Shown here one piece after another: positions 44,602 to 55,482 of a stretch of 64,000 bases of DNA (position 1 is its first letter; every line of letters begins with the position of its first letter). Origin of the DNA: Batillaria attramentaria (taxonomy: Eukaryota > Mollusca > Gastropoda > Batillariidae); assembly GCA_018292915.2 (NCBI GenBank), contig JACVVK020000544.1, forward strand, positions 62,001-126,000, written 5' to 3'. The notes beneath the pieces were generated by a model that was given only the letters and a program-made list of their open reading frames with translations, had not been told where the DNA came from and ran no database searches. The position numbers and the translations under genes are program-made.

Positions 44602-45004
44602 TCGGGTCCACCTATAACGGCCACCGGATATACCGGACACCGGTTATACCGACAGGGCAAAGGCATTCCCCTGCCGAGGGCCTTCTTTAACATGACTAGA
44701 AACTCATCGGTTGTAGCGGCCACCGATCGCTTATACCGGCACCCCTTTCTCGTCCCCAGGGCCCCTTTTCTCCGGATAAAACGGCCGGCGCGCATATTGC
44801 ATCGATTATACCGGACACCACTGTCTCCTTTCTTGTCCCAGAGCCTGATATACCGGACACCGACAGCGGTGCGCGCTCGCACTGTGATGACCCAATTCTA
44901 GGAAAACTGCTATCGTTCGCTTAAGCTCTAGTTTCGGTTTTCACGTGTTGCTTTAGCCTGGTGTTCGCTTTCGTTTGCTGCCATATGTAACCGCTAGATC
45001 TACA

Positions 45005-45106
45005 ATGGCATCAAAGAAGAGATGCGGGCTCTCGTTAAAGAGAAAGCTGGAAATTCTGGAGTTTGTTCTGAATCTTGTAACTCATCATGTACGATTTTAT
45101 ATGTAA
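45005..45106 (+). pseudogene. N-terminal remnant of a pogo/CENP-B-type transposase
   Basis: A 33-residue frame begins MASKKRCGLSLKRKLEILEF. Tigger/pogo transposases and CENP-B start in this way: a few basic residues, then (L/Y)(T/S)L(K/E)xKLEI(L/I), the first helix of the Psq-type helix-turn-helix. After about 20 residues the match ends (NLVTHHVRFYM, stop). No DDE domain is visible downstream to 45955, so the rest was deleted or has decayed beyond recognition. Position within the TIR-bounded element supports the assignment. Confidence 0.6.
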
Positions 45107-45716
45107 CATTTCAAGGCAGACAGATCAAGGACTGCAAAGGAAAAGATCGTTCTTGTTCTTTTTTCTCTCAAATTTACGTGCAGAAATTGCTCAAGTTTAA
45201 CATAATCTCTCTTGGCATAGAGTCAGAATTTTAGTTTCAGCAGTGAGTCTACACGAGACTCCCTGGTTTCAGAAACTGTAAACAAAGATTTTATCACAAG
45301 AATTGTTTTGTTACAGAACGCAAGGAATGGTTTTAGAATTTAGATAACTTTTTCTTTAAAAACAATTATTTCATGCCGTTAGTTCCATTTCAGTCTGCAT
45401 TTTAATTTGTGTTATCCATTTATTTCGCATTTTTGTCTGTAAGCCTTTCAGCGTTCAATGTTTCCTTTAGGGAATTAAAGGTTTTCGCTATAGATGTTTG
45501 CAAAATAGTGTGAACGTGACTATTTTTGTGTAATTCCAACCAGTATGGACACATTACCAGCTATTCACGACGTTTTTTGGAATGTGTACACGGTACAGTA
45601 AGGTTAGCTGTCCACAGGCTGTGGGGCAGCTGGCAGGGCCAGCAATGAAAAATAAAATTGATATAATTGATAAATCGTAAGTGTTGCCGTGATCGTTTCT
45701 CTCACTCTCTCTCTTT

Positions 45717-45718
<2 letters not shown>

Positions 45719-45773
<55 letters not shown>
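45719..45773. repeat. (GT)n microsatellite inside the pogo-like element
   Basis: About 26 GT, preceded by CTCTCTCTTTCT. Confidence 0.95.
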
Positions 45774-45776
<3 letters not shown>

Positions 45777-46152
45777 AAAAAATTAACAATGAGTTTTATT
45801 TTATTTTCATCTAAATGTCTGATCAATGTCAGTTAAATCGTGATTTTGAACGTAAAACGAATTAGGTTGTAAACACTAAACGATACACACGCACGCACGT
45901 TCATACGCACGCACACACGCACGCTCGCGCGCAGAGAGAGAGAGAGAGTGTGTGTGTCCGTTATTTGCGGAAACATCGGATATACCGGAAAATGTCCGTA
46001 ATATACGGAGACATCGGATATACCGTCCACCAGGACAAAAGTGGCCGCTATATCCGATGTGTTGTTTATACCGGACATCGGATATAGCGGCCACCAAAGT
46101 TCATGTCCCTAGGGTGGCCGCTATAACCGGATTTTACTGTATATATATATAT

Positions 46153-46345
46153 AGGGGAAGTAAGTAAAGCTGAGAGCGCTCCCTAGATCTAGGAGATGTG
46201 TGCTTTGTATGCCAGTGGACAAGCCCGCCTTGCCCTATATTGGCTACAAGCCACAGTGGAGGGGGGGGGGGGAATCAACCATCCTACCGCTGAAACGTCT
46301 AACAGATCTAAGGGCATCTCACCATTCATAGGGCCCCCATTCCTG
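46153..46345 (+). mobile_element. dispersed repeat E, single-arm copy
   Basis: It matches the left arm of the palindrome from TAGGGGAAGTAAGTAAAGC to GGGCCCCCATTCC, then diverges. A few substitutions (for example AAGCCCGCC for AAGTCCGCC) show that it is an independent copy. An (AT)n run precedes it. Confidence 0.88.
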
Positions 46346-46483
46346 AGTGTTCCTGTGTGCAGTGAACGTGTGAACGTTTGTGCTTCGAATGGCGGGATCG
46401 GCACTATTAGAGTTAATGAGGCTAACCTCTGTCTTGTTAACTTCGCTGTTTTTCTTCGTTTAGCCCCCCAAAACCCGTCTACC

Positions 46484-46566
46484 CCCCCCCCACCCACCCA
46501 CCCCCCCACCCCACCCACACACACCACTTCCTCCCCAACCCCTCCCGAGCTCCCTGAAAAAAAGCA

Positions 46567-46619
<53 letters not shown>

Positions 46620-46632
46620 ACACACACACAAA
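46484..46632. repeat. C-rich (CCCA)n and (CA)n tract
   Basis: C runs with CCCA motifs to about 46555, then about 27 CA dinucleotides. Confidence 0.93.
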
Positions 46633-47034
46633 TCAGGCATTGATCTGGTGTAGTTATGTTTCCTGATAGGCCGTCACGTATACTGTGGTTTTCATATCTT
46701 ATTGTCAATAGTCTGTTTTCACCGAGTGACAAAGCGAAACAACGGCAGAATTGTCTGAGATTTATACGAACTACGGATGACCATCTGTAAAGAGCTGGAA
46801 ATTGAAAGCTGAATACAGACATGAAATTCATCCAAACGGACTGGTGTTATGTTCATTCTGCACCCTGACTGTTGGAGATGTCTGGCGGCGTCTTGCTGGC
46901 GCCCAATACAAGACGCAATTGTAAACCCGTCAAATGATTCTGCTGAAACCTATGGAGAAAAATAATGAGAGTCATATAGGGAACTGTTTCAAAACAGCGC
47001 TTCTCGCATTTCTGAAACGTTTAGGTGCGCCCTC

Positions 47035-47054
47035 TCTCTCTCTCTGTCTCTCTC

Positions 47055-47098
<44 letters not shown>

Positions 47099-47106
47099 TG
47101 TGTGTG

Positions 47107-47139
<33 letters not shown>

Positions 47140-47147
47140 GTGTGTGT
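47035..47147. repeat. (CT)n-(GCGT)n-(GT)n compound microsatellite
   Basis: Short CT, about 11 GCGT tetranucleotides, then GT. 46633-47034 shows nothing recognised. Confidence 0.95.
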
Positions 47148-47548
47148 TAACACGCAGTAACTTTCTTGTCAAAGTTTCCACGAAGCATAAAACACTGTCA
47201 CACAAGAGTCACGACAGCCATTTCAGTCTTCATCGGAACTCTTTCACGTGTGGGGCGCTTTTCTATGTCTTGTAAATGGTTCTCTTATGGTTCCGTAAAG
47301 TAAGGTTTACCGTCAGGTTTCAGTCGACTGTAAGGTCCGTTGTTTCGGCCGCTAGAATTCTGTGTCTGAGCACTGGAAGCACAGTATGCAATGATTTTGT
47401 TGTCAACTGTTTTCCCAATGTAAATACTTGGTTGGATAGAAATACCCAGCATTTTTATGGCCCAGTTCTAAATCAGGCCAGCAAACAGACGGAGAGGCGA
47501 TTCGTATCTCTGTGCTTTGCTTTAATTCGCTTCGTTTTGTCTGTTGAA

Positions 47549-47682
47549 ACTATTGCCAAGTATTTTCAGGAATGACCTCGTGCACTAACAAATGAGCGAT
47601 GACGAGTTCATGGTGATTTACATGTCCTGCCATTCGAGCGAACGCAGTCCATTTCATGGCATAGAAGGACTGTGCGTGCGTG

Positions 47683-47716
<34 letters not shown>
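47549..47716 (+). repeat. dispersed repeat ending in (GT)n, copy 1
   Basis: TATTTTCAGGAATGACC, TCGTGCACTAACAAATGAGC and TGGCATAGAAGGACTGTG are followed by GT repeats. They align with 58166-58410 (ATTTTCAGAAATTACC, CGTGCACTAACGAACAAGTG, TGCCATAGACGGATTCTG, then GT repeats). The microsatellite therefore belongs to the dispersed unit. Confidence 0.75.
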
Positions 47717-47718
<2 letters not shown>

Positions 47719-48405
47719 GTTCTTTGTAAGATCCAGGGTGCAGTGGGAAATCTCTCATGAACATTAACAATTCTAATTTCAGTTTTCTTCCCTCGGCGAG
47801 CCTCCACTGAATTCCAGACACAAAACCATTCTGGAACTGTCACGTGGGTAATGTTCTCAACGGTCCAACTGACGCCTCTGAAAAAACAAACAAAAAAAAA
47901 AACACGTTCGTTAACGTAACAAGAGCCAGAAATTCAATATCGGACCGGAAAAGGCGAAATAAATGCGAGGTCCATCTCTCCCACGTAAAGAAACTCAGTA
48001 CTGGGTACACTGGTGCCAGAAACGGATTCCATCTCTTCGATTTCACCTGAACTGATGAAACCGACATGAATAGTTCTTTTTGTGGGTACAGGGCAAATTC
48101 TGTACTTCTAGACACGAAACCAATGTGCACAGTCGATCGTACCGGCCAATGAAATATCAGGCTTGTGTGCACCAAGGGTTAGTTTATTTGGCCAATGAAA
48201 GATCAGGCTTTTGTGCACCCAGGATTAGTTTGTTCGAGAAATATGCTAACTAGTATGCCAGTGAGAAAAAAATTGAATTTGAAGATTTTAGTGCTTGAAA
48301 CGGTTATTAGCACATGGTCCTAACGGTTAGCAGGCATCGCTAACGATTTTCCTGAAAACAGACAGAAGCATTTCTGCACATTCTGATGCCCATATATTAA
48401 CACAC
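47717..48405. other. no gene; imperfect 47-bp duplication near 48143-48236
   Basis: GGCCAATGAAAKATCAGGCT and GTGCACC occur twice, about 47 bp apart. Otherwise nothing is recognised. Confidence 0.55.
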
Positions 48406-48406
48406 A

Positions 48407-48469
<63 letters not shown>

Positions 48470-48548
48470 TTTCCTCTCAAGATTAATGACGTGTTAATTA
48501 GTCAGGAGTCTCCTCTCAAGATATTTGACGTGTTAATTAGTCAGGAGT
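48406..48548. repeat. (CA)n microsatellite and 39-bp duplication
   Basis: About 30 CA to 48468. A 39-bp unit TCCTCTCAAGAT...GACGTGTTAATTAGTCAGGA then occurs twice at about 48473-48550. Confidence 0.92.
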
Positions 48549-48744
48549 CTAGTCATATGAAGCAAATCTTGCAGTGAAGAGCGGTAGTGGCGTATTCGCG
48601 TCTGCACGGAACATGGTTCTACATGTATTTGAGTGCAAGCAGTTCAAGTCATCAGAGTTCGGGGTTAGGAATGATGTCAGGTAAAAACGATGCACCACAT
48701 CACCCGACCTGCATGTTTCACGACGTAAGCTACAAAAACAGGAA

Positions 48745-49050
48745 ATGACGTATTATACATTCAAAACATCGGGATTTTTGTCACTGGAACCAAATGATTA
48801 CCGTGCAGAATGTTCCATAAAGCCATTTGGACTAATATTGAAAATGGCGTCACATTTCTTGTCCGGGAAGGCAAATGACCTCCTTACCGCTGAAACCGGA
48901 ACCGGAAAGTTAGGTGATTTTGGTCGAAGGGAAATTGTTGCGCAGCAAATGATGGAACACGTGCTTCAAACCGTGGACAATCAGCCTGAATCACCACTTG
49001 CTCATTTCGTTTCCAAACGTGCACATTTGACACATGAATACACAATGTAA
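48745..49050 (+). CDS. short open frame, unrecognised, doubtful
   Basis: A 101-codon frame with an internal ATG in good context at about 48846 (AAAATGGCG) reads MASHFLSGKANDLLTAETGT onward. It has no signal peptide, membrane segment, repeat or known motif, and no donor or acceptor that would place it in a multi-exon gene. A frame of this length is expected by chance. It is listed only because it lies outside any repeat. Confidence 0.12.
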   Translation: MTYYTFKTSGFLSLEPNDYRAECSIKPFGLILKMASHFLSGKANDLLTAETGTGKLGDFGRREIVAQQMMEHVLQTVDNQPESPLAHFVSKRAHLTHEYTM

Positions 49051-49522
49051 TTTTGTGTCGCACTTTCTGTATAATGGGAAGTGTATGCATGTATGTATTT
49101 ACGTTTACACGTGTATACGTGCGCACGGAGGAAAGTTAGAAGGCGAAAATCGGATGGTGTGCTTTTTCCTACTTTACTTTTCCTCTTTCCTCTGACTGCG
49201 TGTAATTTGTCCATCGCAAGGATAAATCAGAATCAATGCGGTCGACGTGCCAGTCTGTTTCAACTGAACAGTGTTCAGCTGGTCTGTTCAGTTAGGTTTG
49301 CTGTCTTACCCTCGCCCACCCCCCACGCCCCGCGACCCTCCCTCTTAACCTGGCCAGTAGCTCCGTCACCAAGCGCTCGGTGCAGGCCGAGTTAAGACGG
49401 ACAAGAGTTCAGGTGTACCCATAAGCACAGACGTAAAGACTGATACATGTGATCTTCGAACAAAGGAGATTACGACTTGTGTGTAACTGACGAAGAATAT
49501 ATCTCACGTTAAAAGGTTAGAT
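49051..49522. other. no recognisable feature
   Basis: Mixed sequence; a short frame at 49081-49395 shows no domain. Confidence 0.5.
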
Positions 49523-50148
49523 CCCTCACTCTGTTTCCAGTCAGATACGCCTCTCTGTTTCCAGTCAGATACGTCACTCTGTTTCCAGTCAGATACGTCT
49601 CTCTGTTTCCAGTCAGATACGTCTCTCTGTTTCCAGTCAGATACGTCTCTCTGTTTCCAGTCGGATACGTCATTCTGTTTCCAGTCAGATACGTCACTCT
49701 GTTTCCAGTCGGATACGTCATTCTGTTTCCAGTCAGATACGTCACTCTGTTTCCAGTCAGATACGTCTCTCTGTTTCCAGTCAGATACGCCTCTCTGTTT
49801 CCAGTCAGATACGTCACTCTGTTTCCAGTCAGATACGTCACTCTATTTCCAGTCAGATACGTCTCTCTGTTTCCAGTCAGATACGTCACTCTGTTTCCAG
49901 TCAGATACGTCTCTCTGTTTCCAGTCAGATACGTCACTCTATTTCCAGTCAGATACGTCACTCTGTTTCCAGTCTGATACGTCACTCTGTTCCCAGTCTG
50001 ATACGTCACTCTGTTCCCAGTCAGATACGTCACTCTGTTCCCAGTCAGATACGTCAGTGTGTTTCCAGTAACATACGTCATTCTGTTTCCAGTCTTATAC
50101 GTCACTCTGTTTCCAGTCAGATACGTCATTCTGTTTCCAGTTATTCAC
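49523..50148. repeat. 24-bp minisatellite, about 26 copies
   Basis: The unit is GATACGTCACTCTGTTTCCA + GTCA. Variants CTCTC, CATTC, CACTC, GTTCC and CTATTT are mixed. The minus frame reads TGNRVTYL repeatedly for 206 codons, a consequence of the 24-bp period. Confidence 0.96.
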
Positions 50149-50473
50149 GTCTACTCTACCCGGTGGGTTTAGAGCGGGTCAACAAGGGAGACGAAAATGC
50201 CTTCCCCTAGAGTTATCTTTCCCTGTGAATAAAATATATATCTTGGAACCAGAGGAAATTGTTCGTTTAAATTCCCACGGGATGTGTGGAAGCTGAGTAG
50301 ACGGATGGTAATTTGCATGAAAACGGTGCAACAACCCCAATAAAAGTGCTCCGGCTGAACAGAATAAATTACTATTTCCATAATAATGTTGTTACCCAGC
50401 ACAGACGGCCGGAGTTCACAATAATCATATCGCTAACTAAAACAATTACAAGTAGTACCGTTTTAAGTTGGCG

Positions 50474-50476
<3 letters not shown>

Positions 50477-50550
<74 letters not shown>

Positions 50551-50552
50551 AG
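50477..50552. repeat. (CA)n microsatellite
   Basis: About 35 CA followed by GAGAGAG. Confidence 0.97.
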
Positions 50553-50669
50553 AGCATGCACGCCAAACTTTTTGTGCACTTATTACAACTTAGAACATCC
50601 TTGCACTAACAAGCCGGTCAGTAAACAAAATAATAAAATCCGTAATGTATATGAAACAGAACGAAATAA

Positions 50670-50735
50670 CCCCCCCCCCCCCCCCCAAAAAAAAAATAAA
50701 CAAAAAAAAAACAACAAAAAACCACATAAAACCAC
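50670..50735. repeat. poly(C) then A-rich tract
   Basis: About 16 C, then A runs interrupted by T and C. Confidence 0.9.
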
Positions 50736-50886
50736 ACACAGGATATGAGGAAGGAAAGCTGAATGCCAACACACTATGTTCTTATCAACACGCAATTCCT
50801 CTTAAAATAAACCCAAAGCAAAAACGAGACAAGAGAAAAAAAAGAAAAAAAAAAGGCAAGGGGGGAAAGAGCGAAAAGGTACTAAC

Positions 50887-51135
50887 CTTGACGAAATCTG
50901 TATCAGCCTGTGTTTCGCCATTTGAGATCTCAACATCGTGCATGACACAGACAGTTACGTCAGACTGTTTCCTGGTCATCCGGACGACGTTTGGCACGTG
51001 TGTAACGATGTGCAAGTTCTTGCACCATGGATGTTTTAGTAATGAAAGGCAGGTTATACAGATTGTCACAATAAGCAAAGCTCGAAATTGAATATAATCC
51101 CTCGCAGCTCGGCATACGCTTGAAGATTGCCCCAT
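50887..51135 (-). CDS. candidate first coding exon of a type II membrane protein
   Basis: From an ATG at 51135 in strong context (GGAAAATGGGG) a frame of 83 codons ends exactly at AAG followed by GTTAGT (50886 downward), a good match to a 5' splice donor. Residues 1-18 (MGQSSSVCRAARDYIQFR) form a short polar and basic cytosolic tail. Residues 19-33 (ALLIVTICITCLSLL) form one membrane segment, and a Cys-containing segment follows (KHPWCKNLHIVTHVPNVVRM). This is the usual topology of Golgi glycosyltransferases and sulfotransferases, but no catalytic motif is present and the family is not recognised. A longer in-frame start exists at 51195. Downstream exons were not found, so the gene would continue leftward past long introns. 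Chance is a real alternative. Confidence 0.4.
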
Positions 51136-51410
51136 TTTCCTGTCACAATGTTCTGCAATCTGTCCATCGGACTCCACCTTGCTGTCACAAAACACTTCCT
51201 GTTATCTGGTTATCACGTGACACCCGTCATCCCGACGTCTGCGTCATGTCCGACAACTCTAGTGATTGCGTCTCACGTCTTTGTGGCTGTGTCCCTGTGG
51301 CTCATGACAATAAGATTACGTCACCATGTTACGACCAAGTTCCCTTGCCCGCTCTTCTTGATTGGTTTTCTCTCTCGCCTGAACATCTGCATTACAAGAT
51401 CGTAAATTGA

Positions 51411-51411
51411 C

Positions 51412-51443
<32 letters not shown>
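51411..51443. repeat. (GA)n microsatellite
   Basis: About 15 GA dinucleotides. Confidence 0.95.
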
Positions 51444-51445
<2 letters not shown>

Positions 51446-51574
51446 GGCGAGTTTTACAACGGAAAGGATTTAACCGCAAAATAGTTTTCATAAGAGAGAG
51501 GGGTGGGTTAGTGGGCGCCCTCTGCATACGTAACCAGAGCGAGATTTTCTTTAGCCAATCAGACTGGACAGCGA

Positions 51575-51676
51575 GAAAAAGGCCAGCACAAATATTTGGC
51601 CCCAGCCGGGATTCGAAGTGACAACCCGAGCATTGAAAGTCTAACGCTCTACCATTCGGCCACGCCGGCTCGCGCG
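51575..51676 (-). mobile_element. tRNA-derived SINE, family 2, 3'-truncated
   Basis: Minus strand from 51673: GAGCCGGCGTGGCCGAATGG, AGAGCGTTAGACTTTC, and the body with GGCCAAATATTTGTGCTGGC. The GATATCACCC and GACGTTAAAC part is missing; unrelated sequence lies to the left. Confidence 0.85.
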
Positions 51677-52196
51677 TCATTTCTGAAGGCCGACTTCACT
51701 GGATTCCCCCCACCTGGTCTTCCCCCTGGCGGGCTTTGTTCGCAGCGCCCTGCTGAACACCTGTCATGTTGAAGACCTTCACAACGCACCCCTCTCTGGT
51801 GCGTTGTTTTCCCAAACCGCCTCACGGCGGGGAGGTTCCGTGTTGGAGCGGTCTATTCTCAAACTGCATCCCAGGCATGTTGTCTTCATTAAGGAATTTT
51901 CCTTCCTACCTCTCTGTCTATCCCTCACCAGCCCATTCGCCTGTCTCTTTCTATTTAAAACCTCCCGAATTTAGCCGCTCTGTCCTTCCTCTCATCTCTC
52001 AGCTGACTTCTAAGTTAATAATAATAATAATAATAATAATAAAATGGGTACTTAAAGGACGCTCTCCCTCTCCTGCATGTCCTAGGTTTATATTGCCCCG
52101 TAGACCAGTTTGCATTCTTTGTCCAACGTTACATTTTTGTTTTTTTCATGTAGTGCAGGCACACTCAGCCGCGAATTAGTCTTTGTGGCTTGCGCA
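51677..52196. other. no gene; (ATA)n at 52016-52044
   Basis: About nine ATA trinucleotides. The 137-codon frame crossing it (51766-52179) has no recognised domain. Confidence 0.5.
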
Positions 52197-52850
52197 CTCA
52201 CTCACTCACTCACTCACCCAGATAACACTAGACAACATTAGACAACATTAGACAGTATTAGACATTAGACACTATTAGACAATATTATACAACATTAGAC
52301 AACACTACACAATATTCGACAAAATTAGACAACATTCGACAATATTAGACAACATTCGACAATATTAGACAACATTAGGCTATATTAGACAACAGTACAC
52401 AATAATAGACAACATTAGACAACATTAGACAATATTAGACAACATTAGACAATAGTAGACAACAATAGACAATATTAGACAATAGTAGACACTGTTAGAC
52501 ATCATTAGACAACATTACACAACATTAGACAATTTTAGACAACAATAGACAATAGTAGACACTGTTAGACATCATTAGACAACATTAGACAATATTAGAC
52601 AACATTAGATATTAGACAATATTAGACAACCTTAGACAATATTAGACAATAGTATACACTATTAGACATTATTAGACAACATTAGACAATATTAGACAAC
52701 ATTATACAATATTAGACAATAGTAGACACTAGTAGACATTATTAGACAACATTAGACAATATTAGACAACATTATACAATATTAGACAATAGTAGACACT
52801 AGTAGACAATGTTAGACAACCTTAGACGATATAAGACAATATTAGACAAC
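52197..52850. repeat. (CACT)n, then a 10-bp AT-rich minisatellite, about 60 copies
   Basis: CACT runs occupy 52197-52217. From 52219 onward the unit ATTAGACAAC/ATTAGACAAT repeats with many changes (AGTAGACACT, ATTATACAAC). Larger segments recur, such as ATAGTAGACACTRTTAGACA at about 52484, 52552 and 52725. Confidence 0.93.
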
Positions 52851-53560
52851 ACCAAAACAGCTCAGAAGGACACCTGAGTTTAGATAATGATGTGGAAAAA
52901 CATTTAACAAGAATGGTCATGTCTCACATCACGCGGTAAACACCAATATTAAGCGTCGTGTGATTAACAATAGCAGGACGTGTCGGTTACCAGTTGATCA
53001 GGAAAAGGTTAAGATTTGGGACTCCAGATGTAAAATGGAACAATCACAGCAAGCGTCTAAACATCCTTTGTCCTTTAATTATGTAGGGATCTCGTTTTTT
53101 TCACATCGTCCGTTGCTGTACGTCCTATACCAGGCTAGGAAAAAATAAACACCTGCAGTACCACATCTTGTCTCTTAGTGTATGTTGGATTTTGAGTTTG
53201 TAGTTTATTGAAAACCTGAGTCCGCATCTAGATCGTCGGTTTTATTATCAGCGTTATCATACATCACAAGAAAATAAAACGGTTTCGCGAAAATCCAGTA
53301 AAAGAAACAACAACAAAAACAAAAAAGAAGACAAGAAATGGCAGGAGAAAGACGGTAAGCTCTGTACGTTTACAGGAAAGGGGTGTGTCTCACCAATACT
53401 GTTCAAAAACAAACAAACAAAAAACAACTCATTTTGTATCAGTTTCTCCACTCGCGGCTTAAGACGTGATGAATGTCCCCCCGTCAAAAATAAAAAAGAA
53501 GTGTGTCTGAAGTACCCTGCTAGCGGCTTTAAACTTGATGAACGACCAGAAACCTTCATT
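52851..53560. other. no recognisable gene; one short imperfect duplication
   Basis: GCGGCTTAAGACGTGATGAA near 53453 and GCGGCTTTAAACTTGATGAA near 53523 are related and about 70 bp apart. Nothing else is seen. Confidence 0.5.
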
Positions 53561-53721
53561 CTGAAGTTACATGCCACAGTCCTGTCGTCAGTCCACTCTC
53601 ATCGAGGCGCGTCCACCTCCAGTAATCGAGGCACATCCACCTCCAGCGAAAGAACAATGTCGGGATGGACGATGACTGAGTGGAGTCTATTGACCAACAT
53701 CTCTGGAAGAGGAAACCGTAA

Positions 53722-53904
53722 CATCGGACGAGGCGGTTTCAAACATTTTTACAGGGAAATTAACCCACTCGAGTCCGGTTCCTTTATTTGTTGAAGTGCT
53801 AATTGCCTCTGCAGCTGTACCAAGGATAAGTACACACATGATTTCCCTGAACAAAGAAACTGCTGACAATCAGGTATGTCCGTTTGAAACCGCCTCGTCC
53901 GATG
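53722..53904. mobile_element. 183-bp MITE-like segment with 23-bp perfect inverted ends
   Basis: CATCGGACGAGGCGGTTTCAAAC at the left is matched exactly by its reverse complement at 53882-53904. The interior has no frame of note. Flanking bases (GTAA and ACTT) do not show a target duplication, so the mobile status is an inference from the inverted ends alone. Confidence 0.6.
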
Positions 53905-54540
53905 ACTTGGGGAACAAAAGTATAAGGTGATTGGCCGCTTGCTTGCGTACCTTGCTTGCAAATTTACACAAAAATGAACACGTCAAATACCAACATACTG
54001 TAACTGAAGTAATGAAATTCTGAATGCAATTAACACTTTCCCTGCCATTCACTCTAAGAAACTCTACCTCTCAGTACGAAAGGTTCTCCACATAATGTCA
54101 CTACCGTGCCGGTGCGATGCAATTTTACTTTTAAACAAAAAGACGTTTTCATGTTTTAACTATTTGAAACTATTTAACAGCAGTTCCATTCTTACAGCAC
54201 TAGTTTCACTATTCTGGATCGAGAAAACTCGAAAATGGCAGTCACCCTATAACGTTCGAGAAAACTGCCATTGTCCCCACTGGTCACACGTGGAGATCTT
54301 ACGTTCAACGCTTGCCTGCTGAGGTTCCCTACATGGGATCGCCAACTTTTGTTTCATTTTTTTTTTTCTTCTTCTTCTTCTTTTTCCCCCTCAGCAAAGT
54401 GCGCATCGAAAAACACAGCCAGCAAAACGGGTTTCTACTGGTCAAAAGGACAAAACCTCTGGTTTTTATTTTATTTATTTATTATTTTTTTAGGGGGGGG
54501 GGGGATTTTTTAGAGTAGAGCACAAAACATCACAGTGTGT
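53905..54540. other. no recognisable feature
   Basis: CTT/T-rich at 54358-54390 and G-rich at 54494-54504; no supported gene. Confidence 0.5.
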
Positions 54541-54543
54541 ACA

Positions 54544-54797
54544 ACAATGTTGTGGTCAACGACACACAGTTACAATGTTGTGGTCAACGATACACAGTTA
54601 CAATGTTGTGGTCAACGACACACAGTTACAATGTTGTGGTCAACGACACACAGTTACAATGTTGTGGTCAACGACACACAGTTACAATGTTGTGGTCAAC
54701 GATACACAGTTACAATGTTGTGGTCAACGACACACAGTTACAATGTTGTGGTCAACGACACACAGTTACAATGTTGTGGTCAACGATACACAGTTAC
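54544..54797. repeat. 28-bp minisatellite, 9 copies
   Basis: ACAATGTTGTGGTCAACGAC + ACACAGTT, with a GATAC variant in about every third copy, spaced exactly 28 bp. Confidence 0.96.
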
Positions 54798-55482
54798 AAT
54801 GTTACACAAAATTCAGTTACAGTACAGAGACAGATTACAATGTATGCACTCTAGATAACAATAGCACACAACCTTTCTCAGTATGGAACCGCTATAGCCG
54901 ATACCATACAGTTGTTATAGTTGTGTTATTTTGTTGTATGTTATAGTTGTCTACCTCACTGGCTGGCTCTGGTCGGTTTCCTTCACAACCACAAACTATC
55001 AGTTCGTTGGGTTTTGTTGGTGGTGGTGGTGTTGCTGTTGTTGTTGTCTTGTTTTGTTTTTTGTTTGTTTGTTTGTTTGTTGTTGTTTTTTAAGGGGGGG
55101 GTGTTGTTGTTTTATTTGTTTGGTTTTGTTGTTGTTGTTGTTGTGTTTACATTCGTTCGTCTGAGATCCAGTTTCCTTCTACATTATTCTTGCTGCATTT
55201 TAAAATCAGAGACATGTCATTTTGAGTGAAACTTGAACGGTAAAATCATTTGGTGTGAGCCAATTTTTACACACAAAAAATGTGGTCAATTGTTTGGAAC
55301 AATAAACAGTGACAAACAGCATAAGAACTGCCTTGGTTCAGTTACGTCACCAAGTTTCAAGTTTGTAAGTTTGTATTTGATGTTTGTTTTGTTTTGTTTT
55401 TAACTTTCCAACTGTGGCCAAGAGTTAAAACACTTATTTCATACGGCCAGACAACACCACATTGAATGGCGACGGCTTGAAT
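54798..55482. other. no gene; GTT- and T-rich region
   Basis: GTT, GGT and GTTT runs occupy about 55018-55145. Frames through it are Val/Leu/Cys-rich low-complexity translations. Confidence 0.55.

Larger units (their letters stand above)
44599..46139 (+). mobile_element. pogo/Tigger-like DNA transposon, internally deleted
   Basis: The left end CAGTCGGGTCCACCTATAAC, continuing GGCCACC, and the right end (complement) CAGTAAAATCCGGTTATAGC, continuing GGCCACC, form imperfect terminal inverted repeats. A TA lies on each side, as expected for Tc1/mariner-superfamily target sites. Subterminal regions (44620-44860 and 45955-46130) are dense in GGATATACCGGACACC-type subrepeats in both orientations, typical of pogo/Tigger ends. 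A short frame at 45005 begins like a pogo transposase and then stops. At 1.54 kb it is shorter than autonomous elements (usually above 2 kb) and would need a transposase supplied elsewhere. Confidence 0.8.

Noticed and set aside
44460..44690. Frame with Ile-Tyr repeats, possible membrane peptide
   Set aside because: It is the translation of an (AT)n tract between two mobile elements.
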